A DNA stretch of 64,000 nucleotides, taken from the NCBI GenBank assembly GCA_027075325.1, contig JALTBN010000091.1:1-64000 (forward strand), in the 5' to 3' direction. Positions 26,404-38,536 of the stretch are shown here, piece by piece. The notes under the pieces are model-generated. The model was given only the letters and a program-made list of their open reading frames with translations, was not told the DNA's origin and searched no databases. The translations under genes were made by a program, and so were the position numbers. The stretch comes from Thermococcus sp. Its GTDB lineage: Archaea; Methanobacteriota_B; Thermococci; Thermococcales; Thermococcaceae. How positions within the stretch are numbered: position 1 is the stretch's first letter; each line of letters opens with the position of its first letter.

Positions 26404-27505
26404 GGATAATCGATAGTCCCTGCCCGTATCCCACATGCACTTCACCGCCGAGTTCATGGAGGGCCATGTTCTTAATGGTTTCGTCTGGTATGGCGCGCGC
26501 CACGTTGGCCGCGAGGAACTCATCACCCTCCCTGTAGTACTCCCTTGCTATCCGGTACAGGAGTTTTGAGAGGAGCTTATCATCGCGGATGAAGTTGGCC
26601 AGCCTAGACGCCAGTTCCGGTTCCCCGATCTTAACGAAGTCCACCGCCAAACTGAAGATGCTATCCTCGTCGATGGCGTAGCCGTTCCGCTCCGCCCAGG
26701 TGATGAGGCTGTAAGCGTCCTCAAACAGACCTTTCCCAATCTCCGGATGGTCGTTGGCGTAAAGCCAGAAGGAAATCTCCATCATCGCCAGACCCCTGAA
26801 CTGCCCCGGCATGTAGCGGGCCATGAGCACCGCATCGTCCACGCGGTTGTCAGCAAGGAGGCGGCGCATGAGGCCGAGATTACCATCAGCGGCAGCCTGT
26901 ATCAGCTCCGCCCTGGCCCGGGCGCTCCTCGCGGGTAATTCCAACCCTATACTCTCGTACATGACCACGGCGAGCTCAAGGTAAGCCGCTGCCCACTCTC
27001 CATCCTCAACGTACTCCGTGCCCATCACAAGGGAACCGGCGGCTTTGGAGATGAGCTTTATAGCGACATCCGGCTCGTCCGCTCTGCTTGCGGTGAGAGC
27101 CTCGAAGGCCTGGTTGAATAGATCGTATGCGTCCTCATATAATCCTGCCCTGATAAGGTTCAGACCAACCCCTACCAGCGCCTCGGCGCGCCATGTGAGA
27201 ATGGCTATCCTCCTGGCCGTGGATACGGCCTCTTTCAGGAACTTAAAACCTTCCTCCTCATCACCTGTGGCGATGAGGGCCTCACCGATTATTGAGAGGA
27301 GTATGGCCCGGGTCTTGCGATCATCGGCGAAAAATCTGGAGTTGACGAGCTCATCGCGAACCTCAAAATAATCCTCACTCGTTTCAACGCGCTTTAGAAG
27401 CTCCGCCAGAAGCTCCGCCCGGATGATGCCATCTTTCTCCTCACGAATGGCGTTAAGAGCCGCTTCAATGCGGCCATACCTCACGTAACCATCAAGATCA
27501 ATCAT
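26384..27505 (-). CDS. Helical-repeat (TPR-like) protein, copy 1
   Basis: From ATG 27505, with gggggtgtg before it, the product has 373 residues made of helical hairpins of about 35-40 residues. Segments such as [20 protein letters not shown], then [20 protein letters not shown], align with the neighbouring gene at 27577, showing a tandem duplication. Likely a protein-protein interaction scaffold; no named family recognised. It is followed by the tRNA-binding protein gene with a 20-base overlap. Confidence 0.65.
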   Translation of the reverse strand: MIDLDGYVRYGRIEAALNAIREEKDGIIRAELLAELLKRVETSEDYFEVRDELVNSRFFADDRKTRAILLSIIGEALIATGDEEEGFKFLKEAVSTARRIAILTWRAEALVGVGLNLIRAGLYEDAYDLFNQAFEALTASRADEPDVAIKLISKAAGSLVMGTEYVEDGEWAAAYLELAVVMYESIGLELPARSARARAELIQAAADGNLGLMRRLLADNRVDDAVLMARYMPGQFRGLAMMEISFWLYANDHPEIGKGLFEDAYSLITWAERNGYAIDEDSIFSLAVDFVKIGEPELASRLANFIRDDKLLSKLLYRIAREYYREGDEFLAANVARAIPDETIKNMALHELGGEVHVGYGQGLSIIRGGEKR

Positions 27506-27576
27506 CGACACACCCCCGACCGTCCTGATTAGAAGGGGGCACCCCTGCAGCCATCCGGAGGAGCATAACGTTACAC

Positions 27577-28659
27577 TCAACCACCGTTACCCTGCTCTTT
27601 GTGCATGCCCCTTATTTCTTTGATTGCCCTTATGACTTTATCCTTAATAAGGATGTCGCCTATTCTGTTGGCCAGGGTCATGGCCTCATCCACGTTTCCC
27701 CTGCGGGCATGGAAAACGGCTATCTCCCCGAGAAGCTCTGAAGCCCTGTGCTCATCCTTCAGGAGCCCTGCCAGGATTAAGGCTTCCTTGGCCTTTCCTA
27801 TTCTGATGAACTTGTAGGCAACCGCCTCCAGCTCCCTCTCGCTTGCGGGAAACTTACCAACGAGGAGCATCTCCGTGGCGTCATCAAAAACCGTCCGGGC
27901 CAGGTCGTTCATATCATGTATAAACAGCCAGTACGACACATTCAGCATCGTAACTGCCCTGTCCGCCGGCGGGAGGAAACGGGCCATCTGAAGCGCCGTG
28001 GCGGCTTCTCCTCTCTCAAGGAGCTCGGTAACGGCCAGGGAGCCGCGCCTGAAGACCTCCGCGGCGAGCTCAATTTTATTGTCTATCTCCTTTGCCTGGA
28101 GTTTGAACCCCAGGGCCTCGTAGACGCCCCGCGCAAGGCGGTAGAAGTCAAGGGCCTTCTCGTTTGGTATTTCCTCTGCGGATTTCTCTATCTCCCTCGC
28201 GAGCCGTATCATCTCGGACACGACCTCTGAATACAGCGCTCTACCTGACTGGAGGATATCAAAGGCCCTCTCAAAAGCCCTCAAACCGTCGCTGTACCTC
28301 CCTGAGAGCACGAGGTTCTTCCCGATTACCCTTAGAACTTCAGCCTGAACCATGGGGGATGGGATTCTCTCCAGGTACTCAAACGCCCTTCCAAAATGCT
28401 CTTCCCCTTCCCTCTCAAGTTCCAGGGCGTAGAACGCCCTTCCAACGTAAGACTCTGCAACTGCCTTCTCTTTGAGGCCATTCACCTCATCCAGCATCTC
28501 CAGGAGCGGTGGAATAAATTCCTCCCGGTACGAGCGAGATACGACCTCCACCGTAAGAACAATCCTCCTAAGGGGGTCCCTTTCCTTCAATGCCTCCGCA
28601 AAGGCCCCCCTGTAGTTGTTCACCCTAAGAAACTCCTCAAACCTGCCCACCTCACTCAC
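27577..28659 (-). CDS. Helical-repeat (TPR-like) protein, copy 2
   Basis: A 360-residue helical-repeat protein and paralog of the gene at 26384: VTELLERGEAATALQMARFL followed by DRAVTMLNVSYWLFIHDMND matches its neighbour. The start is GTG with ggttaggggc upstream. It lies four bases after the Nep1 gene end on the same strand, suggesting cotranscription with nep1, copy 1 and the tRNA-binding gene. Function unknown. Confidence 0.65.
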   Translation of the reverse strand: MSEVGRFEEFLRVNNYRGAFAEALKERDPLRRIVLTVEVVSRSYREEFIPPLLEMLDEVNGLKEKAVAESYVGRAFYALELEREGEEHFGRAFEYLERIPSPMVQAEVLRVIGKNLVLSGRYSDGLRAFERAFDILQSGRALYSEVVSEMIRLAREIEKSAEEIPNEKALDFYRLARGVYEALGFKLQAKEIDNKIELAAEVFRRGSLAVTELLERGEAATALQMARFLPPADRAVTMLNVSYWLFIHDMNDLARTVFDDATEMLLVGKFPASERELEAVAYKFIRIGKAKEALILAGLLKDEHRASELLGEIAVFHARRGNVDEAMTLANRIGDILIKDKVIRAIKEIRGMHKEQGNGG

Positions 28660-28663
28660 GCCC

Positions 28664-30431
<1,768 letters not shown>

Positions 30432-30463
30432 TCATACTGCCCCCAACAGGTTTTCACAAGGGA

Positions 30464-31120
30464 TCACCCCTCCAGCTCGGCCAAGCCGTCATCGACTTCA
30501 AGGAGTTCCCTGAGGTTCTTTATTTTGATGAAGTTCTCCCTTTCAAAGAGGATGGCGACGTCATGCTTGTAAGGTGAGGCTTTCTGGACTAGGAGGGTGT
30601 TGTCGTCCGTGACGTAGGTAAAACGGCCCGGACTGTCATCCACCCAGACTATCGGCTCATCTGGGTGGAGGTCGCGTATGTTCTCAAACTTCTGCAGCAT
30701 GTCCCTGGCCGTTCTGAAAGTTATAACGGAGTCGAATTCGTCGTACCATCCTGTCTTTCTCATGAAGATAACCTTTCCACCGGGGTAGGTGTGCTGGCCG
30801 GAGAAGCTGATGACTTTTCTTCCCCGCTTTCGAAGGTTCCGGACGACCCTTCGCGCGTTTGGGAAGTCCTGAATGAACTCCGGCATCAGACGGTAGTACT
30901 CGTGGATCGTCCCCTGGGCCACGAGCTCGTGTATAACGCCGAGGTGGCGGTAGGTGAGCTTTCCCCTGATGAACAGGAAGAGGGCCTGGTAGTACTCATC
31001 GTAGAGGTCGCCCTCAATGACCGCGGGCATCGTCTTCTCTATCGCCAAACGGAGGGCCTTCTCAACGGCCTGGGTGCTGTCAACGAGCGTTCCATCGAAG
31101 TCAAAGAGGTACACAACCAT
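30464..31120 (-). CDS. HAD superfamily hydrolase
   Basis: From ATG 31120, preceded by agggagaaag, the product has 218 residues. HAD motif I is FDFDGTLVDST, motif II is a Ser in VISFSGQHTY, a basic motif III region follows, and motif IV is WVDDSPGRF. The helical cap is small. The enzyme is a phosphatase of unknown substrate. The longer open frame extends through a TATA box (gttatataat on the minus strand) and is not used. Confidence 0.82.
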   Translation of the reverse strand: MVVYLFDFDGTLVDSTQAVEKALRLAIEKTMPAVIEGDLYDEYYQALFLFIRGKLTYRHLGVIHELVAQGTIHEYYRLMPEFIQDFPNARRVVRNLRKRGRKVISFSGQHTYPGGKVIFMRKTGWYDEFDSVITFRTARDMLQKFENIRDLHPDEPIVWVDDSPGRFTYVTDDNTLLVQKASPYKHDVAILFERENFIKIKNLRELLEVDDGLAELEG

Positions 31121-31168
31121 CTTTCTCCCTGGCTGATATAGGAGGAGGATTATATAACGGTTGCGCGG

Positions 31169-31218
31169 TGCAAAAAATTTAAAAACTTTCAGGGAAACAG
31201 CAGTGCAGAATTTTTGCA
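31169..31218. repeat. Spaced inverted repeat between divergent promoters
   Basis: TGCAAAAAATT at 31169-31179 is nearly the inverse of AATTTTTGCA at 31209-31218, with 29 bases between. It lies between the minus-strand TATA of the HAD gene and the plus-strand TATA (ggtttataaa, about 31226-31235) of aIF1A. It may be a regulator site or a chance AT-rich match. Confidence 0.3.
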
Positions 31219-31266
31219 AGGCTCAGGTTTATAAAGGGCCACGATTAGTTTCGGGAGGTGATGCTC

Positions 31267-31641
31267 ATGGCTTACCATAAGCGCGGTGGAAACCACAACA
31301 AGAAGAAGGGAAGTGGGGGAAACACCGGGGGCGAGGAGATAATCCGCGTCCCGCTCCCCAGGGAAGGCCAGGTGTTTGGAATAATCGAGCAGGCCCTCGG
31401 TTCGGGCTGGATGGACGTCCGCTGCTCGGACGGCAAAATGAGGAGATGCAGGATTCCGGGGAAGCTCAAGAGAAGGATGTGGATGCGCGTTGGTGACGTC
31501 GTGGTAGTCCAGCCGTGGCAGGTTCAGAGCGACGAGCGTGGGGATATCGTCTACCGCTACACCAGAACCCAGGTTGACTGGCTCCTAAGAAGGGGCAAGA
31601 TAAGCAGGGACTTCATAAGCGGCGGCGAAGCCCTCTTCTGA
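31267..31641 (+). CDS. eif1A: Translation initiation factor aIF1A
   Basis: The 124-residue factor assists start-codon selection and initiator tRNA placement on the small subunit. It has the basic N-terminal tail ([14 protein letters not shown]), the S1-like OB fold with [20 protein letters not shown], and helix [12 protein letters not shown] 31267 follows gaggtgatgctc; the GTG and ATG further up belong to the ribosome site. It heads the run aIF1A-RIO1-KH-topoisomerase VI. Confidence 0.96.
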   Translation: MAYHKRGGNHNKKKGSGGNTGGEEIIRVPLPREGQVFGIIEQALGSGWMDVRCSDGKMRRCRIPGKLKRRMWMRVGDVVVVQPWQVQSDERGDIVYRYTRTQVDWLLRRGKISRDFISGGEALF

Positions 31642-31658
31642 CGGCGAAGTGAGGCGCC

Positions 31659-32435
31659 ATGCAGGAGGACGTCATCGAGCGAGAGATAGAGGATATGCTG
31701 GGCCTCCGGGAACACAGGGAGAAGGACAGCGAGCTCTACAAGATAGCCAATGAGGTCTTCGACAGGACGACCAGGGAGACGCTGGCTTACCTCCACAGAA
31801 GGGGCAAAATCGGAGCCCTCTATGGTGTCATCAGCACCGGAAAGGAGGCCAACGTATTCGCGGGTGTAGACGGAGGGGGGAGAAGGATAGCGGTAAAGGT
31901 CTACAGGACCTACACCACCGAGTTTCGAAGGATGTGGGAGTACCTGGCATCCGACCCAAGGGTCGGCTATCTCCCGAAGGACATGCGGAAGCTTGTCTTT
32001 GTCTGGGCACGGAGGGAGTTCAAAAACCTTCAGAGGGCAATGAAATACGCCGTCCCGGTTCCAGAACCGGAAGTTTTCCGGAACAACGTCCTGGTCATGG
32101 AGTTCATCGGCGATGATTCCCCTGCCCCCCGCCTGAAGGATGCCGAGAGAGAACTTGAAGAAAGGGACTTTGAAGAGCTGTACAGTACGCTCATGTCGGT
32201 TATAGAGCGCCTCTGGAAGAGGGGAGAGATGGTCCACGGGGATTTGAGCGAGTACAACGTGCTGCTCCACGAGGGACCCGTTGTAATAGACTGGTCTCAG
32301 GCAACCGTCAAGAGAAACCGCATGAGCCTGGAGCTCCTTAAAAGGGACATACGGAACGTTGCGAACTACTTCGCGAGAAAGGGAGTGAGAACCGACGACC
32401 CCGATGAGAAGTTCAGGGAACTGGCCGGGATTTAG
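31659..32435 (+). CDS. rio1: RIO1 family serine kinase
   Basis: Atypical protein kinase of 258 residues that takes part in small-subunit maturation. The nucleotide loop is STGKEANVFAG, the lysine is in IAVKVYR, the catalytic loop is HGDLSEYN, and the metal Asp is in VIDWSQ. There is no winged helix, unlike RIO2. It lies between aIF1A and the KH protein, a conserved archaeal order. Confidence 0.95.
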   Translation: MQEDVIEREIEDMLGLREHREKDSELYKIANEVFDRTTRETLAYLHRRGKIGALYGVISTGKEANVFAGVDGGGRRIAVKVYRTYTTEFRRMWEYLASDPRVGYLPKDMRKLVFVWARREFKNLQRAMKYAVPVPEPEVFRNNVLVMEFIGDDSPAPRLKDAERELEERDFEELYSTLMSVIERLWKRGEMVHGDLSEYNVLLHEGPVVIDWSQATVKRNRMSLELLKRDIRNVANYFARKGVRTDDPDEKFRELAGI

Positions 32436-32445
32436 GGGTGAGATT

Positions 32446-33165
32446 ATGGACGAGTTCGAGAGGCTGCTAAAGAAGTACGAACGCGTTGATAAGGACGGCG
32501 CCGGAGAAAGGGAAGAGAAGAGCATAAGCTATGCCTCAACCGGAGAGCAGGAGGAGTTCGTCAGGATACCCAAAGAGAGAACGGCCGTCCTAATAGGAAA
32601 GAAGGGAAGTACGAAGGCGGAGATAGAGAGAAGAACGGGAACTAAAATCGAAGTGGACAGCGAGACGGGGGAGGTCTTCATCAGCTCCACGGAAAAGACC
32701 GAAGACCCCCTGGCAGTATGGAAGGCAAGGGATATCGTTACTGCGATAGGTAGGGGATTCTCTCCGGAGAGGGCGTTCCGCCTGCTGAACGAAGGTGAGA
32801 CGCTCGAAGTTGTGAACCTGACAGACGTTACCATAGGGAACGATAAGAATGCCCTGCCCCGCATCAGGGGTAGAATAATAGGCAGGAAAGGCAGGACGAG
32901 GGAGATCATTGAGGAGATGAGCGGGGCAGAGATAAGCGTCTACGGAAAGACCGTCGCGATAATCGGCAACCCCCTTCAGGTCGAAGTTGCCAAGACTGCT
33001 GTTGAAAAGCTCGCCAGGGGCTCTCCCCATGGGGTTGTGTACAAATACCTCGAAAGAAGGAAGAAGGACCTGGAGCTTGAGAGTACAGCATACTACGAGA
33101 CAATCGAGGGGAAGGCCCCGGATACCGGAGAAAACCCCGAAGACGATGACTTTTGGGAGGACTGA
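32446..33165 (+). CDS. KH-domain RNA-binding protein, Dim2/Pno1-like
   Basis: From ATG 32446, after ggggtgagatt, the product has 239 residues and two KH domains: one with RTAVLIGKKGSTKAEIERR and one with RGRIIGRKGRTREIIEEMSG, both having the GxxG loop. This is the archaeal relative of eukaryotic Dim2/Pno1, which binds the 3' end of small-subunit rRNA. The gene is next to rio1, matching the cooperation of RIO1 and Dim2 in eukaryotes. The end is acidic. Confidence 0.9.
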   Translation: MDEFERLLKKYERVDKDGAGEREEKSISYASTGEQEEFVRIPKERTAVLIGKKGSTKAEIERRTGTKIEVDSETGEVFISSTEKTEDPLAVWKARDIVTAIGRGFSPERAFRLLNEGETLEVVNLTDVTIGNDKNALPRIRGRIIGRKGRTREIIEEMSGAEISVYGKTVAIIGNPLQVEVAKTAVEKLARGSPHGVVYKYLERRKKDLELESTAYYETIEGKAPDTGENPEDDDFWED

Positions 33166-33167
33166 AG

Positions 33168-34868
33168 ATGGCCGAGGCAAATCAGCTGTTTAAGGAGTTC
33201 AAAATACAGAGCGTAAGTGAATTCTTCAGGCGAAACGCGGCAATGCTCGGTTACACGGGCAAAGTCCGCTCCCTGACTACCCTGGTACACGAGGCAGTTA
33301 CCAACGCGCTGGACGCGTGCGAAGAGGCCGGCATCGCCCCGTACGTAAGGGTTGAAGTTGAGGAACTCGGAAACGAGCACTACAGGATTATAGTCGAGGA
33401 CAACGGTCCAGGAATCCCGGAGAAGTACATAACCCACGTTTTTGGAAAGATGCTCGCCGGAACCAAGGCCCACAGAAACATTCAGAGCAGGGGACAGCAG
33501 GGTATCGGTATCAGCGGTGCGGTGATGTTCGCCCAGATAACGAGCGGAAAGGCCACGCGCGTCATAACCTCCACCGGCGGCGACCAGATAATTGAGGCGT
33601 GGGTCAAGATAGACGTCGATAAGAACGAGGGTAAAATCGTTAAAAAAGAGAAGCACGATAACCCGAAAGGCTGGCGCGGGACGAGAATAGAGTTTGAGGT
33701 GAAGAACGTCCGTTACATCCGCTCGAAGCAGGGTGTCTACTGGTACCTCAAACTGACTGCAATAGCTAACCCGCATGCCCACATAGAACTAATCGAGCCC
33801 GATGGGAAGCTCATCATATTCCCGCGCTCAAGTGAGGAAGTGCCGAAGCCGCCGGTTGAGATGAAACCCCATCCGCGCGGCGTTCTCACTGACGACGTTT
33901 ACAGAATGGCCAAAAAAACGAGGAGGAACACTGTAAAGCGCTTCCTCATCGGCGAGTTCTCCAGGATAAGTGAGAAAAAGGTCGACGAGCTGGTGGAGTA
34001 CATCGCCGCTCTAAGGCTGATAAAGACGGAAACTGACAAGAATGTCCAAAAACAGCTCTACGAGAGGCTGGCCAAGGGGGAGGTAAAGGAAGTTCTCCGC
34101 TCCTTCAGGGGATACACCAAGGTCGTCAAGCAGGTAGCAAAGCTTATGGAGAATCCGCCGGAAAAGCTAACCTGGCACGAGGCGGAGGAGATAGTCGAGG
34201 CCTTCAAGTACATGAAGTTCCTCGCCCCACCGACTCACGGTTTAAGGCCGATAGGCGAGGAGAACATCGAGAAGGGTCTGAAGGGAATCCTCAAGCCTGA
34301 ATTTGTGACGGCCGTAACGAGGCCGCCAAAGGTATATTCGGGTGGAATTCCCTTTCAGGTGGAGGTCGGAGTAGCCTACGGAGGGGAAATTTCACCGGGC
34401 TTTGACATCTTCCGCTACGCCAACAGGGTTCCGCTCCTCTTCGACGCAGGCTCGTGTGTTACGACAATAGCCGCCCGCTCCGTAGACTGGAAGCGCTACA
34501 AAGTCGACGATCCGGATAGGACGCCCCTCGTCGTTATGATAAATGTGGTCAGCGTTCACGTTCCTTACACAGGAACCGGAAAGCAGAGCATAGCCAACGA
34601 CGATGATATCTACAATGAGATAAGGCTTGCCATCATGGACGCCGCCAGGAGGCTCCAGACATACCTAAGCGGCAAACACAGGCACCTCAGGCAGGCAAAG
34701 CGGAGGAAGACATTCGAGAAGTACATCCCTGAGATTGCGAAAGCCCTCAGCGTACTCACCGGCGAGCCGGAAGAAGCCGTCAGCAGTTACTTCCTCAGCC
34801 TTGTGGAGAGCCATTTCGCCGCGAGGGAAAGTGAAGCCCCGGCAGCGGAGGTGAGTGAGAATGCCTAA
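33168..34868 (+). CDS. top6B: DNA topoisomerase VI subunit B
   Basis: GHKL ATPase subunit of the type IIB topoisomerase, which relaxes supercoils and decatenates with passage of a duplex. Visible are [18 protein letters not shown], and [14 protein letters not shown] of the ATP site, followed by the helix-two-turns-helix domain and the transducer domain with GTGKQSIA. The start ATG 33168 gives 566 residues; it lies two bases after the KH stop. Overlaps subunit A by eight bases. Confidence 0.96.
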   Translation: MAEANQLFKEFKIQSVSEFFRRNAAMLGYTGKVRSLTTLVHEAVTNALDACEEAGIAPYVRVEVEELGNEHYRIIVEDNGPGIPEKYITHVFGKMLAGTKAHRNIQSRGQQGIGISGAVMFAQITSGKATRVITSTGGDQIIEAWVKIDVDKNEGKIVKKEKHDNPKGWRGTRIEFEVKNVRYIRSKQGVYWYLKLTAIANPHAHIELIEPDGKLIIFPRSSEEVPKPPVEMKPHPRGVLTDDVYRMAKKTRRNTVKRFLIGEFSRISEKKVDELVEYIAALRLIKTETDKNVQKQLYERLAKGEVKEVLRSFRGYTKVVKQVAKLMENPPEKLTWHEAEEIVEAFKYMKFLAPPTHGLRPIGEENIEKGLKGILKPEFVTAVTRPPKVYSGGIPFQVEVGVAYGGEISPGFDIFRYANRVPLLFDAGSCVTTIAARSVDWKRYKVDDPDRTPLVVMINVVSVHVPYTGTGKQSIANDDDIYNEIRLAIMDAARRLQTYLSGKHRHLRQAKRRKTFEKYIPEIAKALSVLTGEPEEAVSSYFLSLVESHFAARESEAPAAEVSENA

Positions 34869-36021
34869 ACGCAAGGCCATTCATCGCGAAAAACCAAAGG
34901 AGAGGTTCTCCTACGACCCGGGGAAGGTTCTGGGGAAGCTTGAGGAGTATGGAAAGCGCATCCTGGAAGAGATTAAATCCGGAAAGAATCCCTACTTTGA
35001 TATCCCCATGCGCGGGCTCAGCAACGTCTACTTCGATGAGAAAAAGCGCGTCATCAGGATGGGCGACAAGCTCTCAAGGCGTTACTTCCTCAACGTTGCC
35101 CACGCGAGGAAGTTCATGCAGACCCTCGTAATAATGGCCTACGTGAAGAGACTCGTGAGCGAGAGCAAGCACGCGAGCCTCCGTGAAGCTTACTACGCAA
35201 ACAAGCACACGATCCCAGGAACAAAAGAGAACACATTCGAAGACCAGAGCGAGAGCGACCCCATCATAGAAGACCTGGAGAGAATGTTCGGAGTCCTCCG
35301 TGAGGAGATGCACCTGACGGCGGACAGACGCGGCTACATCTACGGCGACATAGTCATACGCGACGGCGAAGACGAGTTCAACGCGAGCAAGCTTGGAAGC
35401 GGCGGCTGGGCCGTCCCAGGGACAGTTGAGCACATCCAGTTTCCGGAGATAAACGTTGACTACGCTTTGGTGGTCGAGACAGCCGCTATGGCCGACAGGT
35501 TGATCGAAGAAAAATTCGCCCAGAAGGAGAATGCGCTCATAATAGCGTCCCAGGGACAGGCGTCCCGCGGTGTTAGAAGGCTCATACACAGGCTCCACTA
35601 CGAAGAGGGTCTACCGATTATCGTCTTCACGGATGGAGACCCCTACGGTTGGTACATCTACTCCACGATAAAGCAGGGCTCCATCAACCTCGCATACCTG
35701 AGTGACAAGCTGGCAACACCGGAGGCCAAGTTCGTCGGCATGACAATGGACGACATAAAGCGCTATGGACTGGAAAACGTCACTGAGAAGCTCAAGGGCA
35801 TTCCACCAAACAAGAAGGGCGGTCCAACCGCAGACTACAAGAGAATAATCGAGGAGATGAACTACCCGTGGTTCCAGAACAGGGAGTGGCAGAGGCAGCT
35901 CAAGATGGCCCTCAAAATGGGAGTCAGGATTGAGCAGCAGGCTCTGGCGAACAAGAGTCTGGAGTTCGTCGCGAGGGAGTACCTACCCGAGAAGATAAAC
36001 AGCGGTGATCTCCTACCATGA
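34861..36021 (+). CDS. top6A: DNA topoisomerase VI subunit A (Spo11-like)
   Basis: The DNA-cutting subunit, homologous to meiotic Spo11. The catalytic tyrosine is in [11 protein letters not shown] (about residue 107), and the Toprim metal site is [13 protein letters not shown] with [11 protein letters not shown]. At 386 residues it is of normal length. ATG 34861 follows gaggtgagtgag; its start lies within the end of top6B, so subunits are coupled in translation. Its stop overlaps the DUF530 ATG. Confidence 0.96.
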   Translation: MPKRKAIHREKPKERFSYDPGKVLGKLEEYGKRILEEIKSGKNPYFDIPMRGLSNVYFDEKKRVIRMGDKLSRRYFLNVAHARKFMQTLVIMAYVKRLVSESKHASLREAYYANKHTIPGTKENTFEDQSESDPIIEDLERMFGVLREEMHLTADRRGYIYGDIVIRDGEDEFNASKLGSGGWAVPGTVEHIQFPEINVDYALVVETAAMADRLIEEKFAQKENALIIASQGQASRGVRRLIHRLHYEEGLPIIVFTDGDPYGWYIYSTIKQGSINLAYLSDKLATPEAKFVGMTMDDIKRYGLENVTEKLKGIPPNKKGGPTADYKRIIEEMNYPWFQNREWQRQLKMALKMGVRIEQQALANKSLEFVAREYLPEKINSGDLLP

Positions 36022-37265
36022 CGACGACGGAAGAACTCGTCGCGCAGGTCAACAAGGTACTGGATGACATCGGAATAGATATGGCCGGGGTATTTGAGGA
36101 ATTCAACATCCCGGCCCTTTCTCACACCCTCCAGAAGAACCTCGCACTTCTGTCGGAGCTGGAGGGAGAGCTTGAAAGGCGTGTGGGAGAAACCACCCCC
36201 TCTCCGGGGGGAATCTCAGAAAAGGGCCGCGACCCCCACCTTCAATGGATATACCGGAAGAAGAGGAACAGGGCCCTCGCGCTCGAAAGGCTCAGAGCCG
36301 CCATAACAGCCCATAAGATGGCTCTCTCCTTAATAACGGCAAACTACGAGTTCCGCCTTGGAAAAACACCCATTTCCCCGGATGGACTGAAGGAAGAGGA
36401 ACTCAAAAGGGTAAGGGCCATCAAAAAGCCCATAACACTGGGAAGGCTCGAGGTACTCCCCTATTTGGCGTACTCAGGGGACGTGCTCCGCCTGCTCGCC
36501 AGGGAGAACCTCTCGGTCAGGGAAACGTTCAAGGATATAAAAGGGAAGCTGAGGGAAAAGGGCACGGTTCAGACGAGGGGTCTGAGGATTGAAGTCGAAT
36601 ACTGGGAGAACAACAGACTGAAGAAGGCCCGGCTGGACCTCCCCGCGGACTCTGACATAGAGGGAGAACTGAGAAAGCGCTACGGCAGGAGGTTCCGCTG
36701 GAGGGTCCTGAGCTTCGTGAGAACCAGGGGAGTCCTCATAAACAACCACTACACCGTGGACAACCTCGCCCTCGCGTACGCCATCCTCGACCCAAAGAAA
36801 GGGGCCGAAAAGCTGGGCCTCGACCTGTTCCGCTACTACTTTCTCACGTCCTCCACTGAGAGGGAAGGACTGGGCATCTATCCCGATATGAGACTCTGCA
36901 TAGACTGCCACTACTCGATATTCGACCTTCCGTTCAGAGAAGAGCCCGACTTCCGGACGGGGTACGGTAGCATGATGATAATCAGAAAATGCGAGATAGA
37001 GGAACTTCTGAAAGGGAGAAGGGTGGACATAAACAGAATTCCCAACCACCTGCTCGGAGGGGTCCTCCTGTACGGAATAAGCCCCTGGGACGAGAGGAAA
37101 GTCTCGGAACTTCTTGGAATACCTGAGAAAGAGCTCGAAGAAGCAATACGAAGGTTCGTGCTGTCCGGCCTCCACACGACCCTGTTCGCGGACACGGAGA
37201 AGTTCAGGAAGTTCATGCCAAAGAGCGACAGGGCAAAGCAGTTCCTGGAGCTCCTCCAGGGGTGA
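36018..37265 (+). CDS. DUF530 family protein
   Basis: The 415-residue soluble protein fits the archaeal DUF530 family. There is a helical N-terminal half, a middle with [20 protein letters not shown], a [11 protein letters not shown] segment with possible metal cysteines, and a C-terminal helix-turn-helix-like region ([20 protein letters not shown]). It overlaps topoisomerase VI subunit A by four bases. The tight link to topoisomerase VI suggests a DNA-related role, but this is inference. Confidence 0.65.
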   Translation: MTTTEELVAQVNKVLDDIGIDMAGVFEEFNIPALSHTLQKNLALLSELEGELERRVGETTPSPGGISEKGRDPHLQWIYRKKRNRALALERLRAAITAHKMALSLITANYEFRLGKTPISPDGLKEEELKRVRAIKKPITLGRLEVLPYLAYSGDVLRLLARENLSVRETFKDIKGKLREKGTVQTRGLRIEVEYWENNRLKKARLDLPADSDIEGELRKRYGRRFRWRVLSFVRTRGVLINNHYTVDNLALAYAILDPKKGAEKLGLDLFRYYFLTSSTEREGLGIYPDMRLCIDCHYSIFDLPFREEPDFRTGYGSMMIIRKCEIEELLKGRRVDINRIPNHLLGGVLLYGISPWDERKVSELLGIPEKELEEAIRRFVLSGLHTTLFADTEKFRKFMPKSDRAKQFLELLQG

Positions 37266-37269
37266 TGCC

Positions 37270-37674
37270 ATGAGGGTGGAGGTGAAGGCGAAGAACAATT
37301 TTGAACTCCTTCAAAAGCTGGATGAGGACCTTCACGACGGTGTTACAGAGGTCTACGTCAACCTCCGTCCCACCAAGGAGATAGTCGTCCACATCCTGGA
37401 GCGGGCCCCAAACGTGAGGAGGATAAGCTGTCCTCCCAGCCTCTATCCCAAGGTGTCGAAGAAGGTCATCATCGCTCTCTCCCAGCTAGGCGTTGAGCTC
37501 GTTCCTGAAGGATACCCCCGTGGCAGACCCAAAAAATACGATGAGAAAACTGTCAGGAAGGTTCAGGAGCTCCTCAGAAGGGGAACGCCCGCAAAGGAAA
37601 TAAGTCGGAGCCTTGGAATCCCCCTGAGGACCGTTTACTATCTCGTCGGGAAGAAGCCCCCTCAACAGGTTTAA
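37270..37674 (+). CDS. DUF1699-like protein with C-terminal helix-turn-helix
   Basis: From ATG 37270, with ggggtgatgcc upstream, the product has 134 residues. The N-terminal part (about 1-80) with VYVNLRPTKEIVVHILERAP and SLYPKVSKKVIIALSQLGVEL resembles DUF1699. The C-terminal part (about 85-130) GRPKKYDEKTVRKVQELLRR then EISRSLGIPLRTVYYLV is a resolvase/Hin-type helix-turn-helix. It probably binds DNA. It follows the topoisomerase VI and DUF530 genes directly. Confidence 0.6.
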   Translation: MRVEVKAKNNFELLQKLDEDLHDGVTEVYVNLRPTKEIVVHILERAPNVRRISCPPSLYPKVSKKVIIALSQLGVELVPEGYPRGRPKKYDEKTVRKVQELLRRGTPAKEISRSLGIPLRTVYYLVGKKPPQQV

Positions 37675-37713
37675 AAGGGGAGTGTTTTAGACTGCCCTAA
37701 AGAGGTGATGCTC

Positions 37714-38520
37714 ATGCAGACATTTGAGACGCAGGAAGAAGCCCCCAGGATAAAAGAGCCGCTGAGAAGGGTTGGAATAACCAATCTTAGAACAGTGGCA
37801 AAGATAAAGTGGAAAGGAAAGGTTTACACGTTCATCCCGCTCATTGAGGTTACCATAGACGTTCCAGCAGAGAAAAAAGGAATTCATATGAGCCGGCTTA
37901 TTGAGAGCGTAACCGAGGCAATGAGCGAAGCCGTAGAGGAGGAAGTTCTGAAAACACATACCTCCCTTGAAGAGCTCGGAAAATGCGTCATAGGGCGGCT
38001 CGAAGGGAAACACCCCCACAGACGCGCCGAGGTATGGATAAAGACCCACCTCATAATCCCGCGCGAGACCCCTGCAAGCGGGAAGACGAGCTATGAGCCC
38101 TACGACGTCGAGGTCGGGGTTATCAAAAACGAGGATGGGGCCTTTGAGAAGGTTCTCCGCGTTAAGGTCATCGGGAACACGGTCTGCCCCCACGCTATGG
38201 CCAACAACAACGGAAAGACCCACATCCAGCGGGCCATAGGAGAGCTTGAGGTCAGGACACCGTTCGAAGAGGAGATAGCGCTTGAGGATATGATAGACGT
38301 CGTTGAAAGCTCCTTCAGCAGCCCCACCTACACCCTTCTCAAGACCGTTGATGAAAACGCCGTCGTGCAGGGAATGTTCGCCAACCCCAAGTTCGTCGAG
38401 GACGTCGCGAGGGAAATATTCGCCAAGGCCAAGGAGAGGTTCAAAGGGAAGATCCACATTAGGGTCATCAGCAACGAGAGCATACACAAGCACGACGTTA
38501 TCGCGGAAACGTGGAACTGA
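37714..38520 (+). CDS. mptA: GTP cyclohydrolase MptA (FolE2 type)
   Basis: This 268-residue enzyme converts GTP to a dihydroneopterin cyclic phosphate, the first step of tetrahydromethanopterin-type pterin synthesis in archaea. The metal cysteine/histidine region is [20 protein letters not shown]; other parts of the FolE2 fold are [11 protein letters not shown] and [15 protein letters not shown] 37714 is chosen for gaggtgatgctc just before it. Confidence 0.93.
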   Translation: MQTFETQEEAPRIKEPLRRVGITNLRTVAKIKWKGKVYTFIPLIEVTIDVPAEKKGIHMSRLIESVTEAMSEAVEEEVLKTHTSLEELGKCVIGRLEGKHPHRRAEVWIKTHLIIPRETPASGKTSYEPYDVEVGVIKNEDGAFEKVLRVKVIGNTVCPHAMANNNGKTHIQRAIGELEVRTPFEEEIALEDMIDVVESSFSSPTYTLLKTVDENAVVQGMFANPKFVEDVAREIFAKAKERFKGKIHIRVISNESIHKHDVIAETWN

Positions 38521-38536
38521 GTAGTCTGGTGGGAGC

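Noticed and set aside
36474..37298. 274-residue minus-strand ORF opposite DUF530
   Set aside because: Shadow of the plus-strand gene, which has operon overlap and ribosome context.
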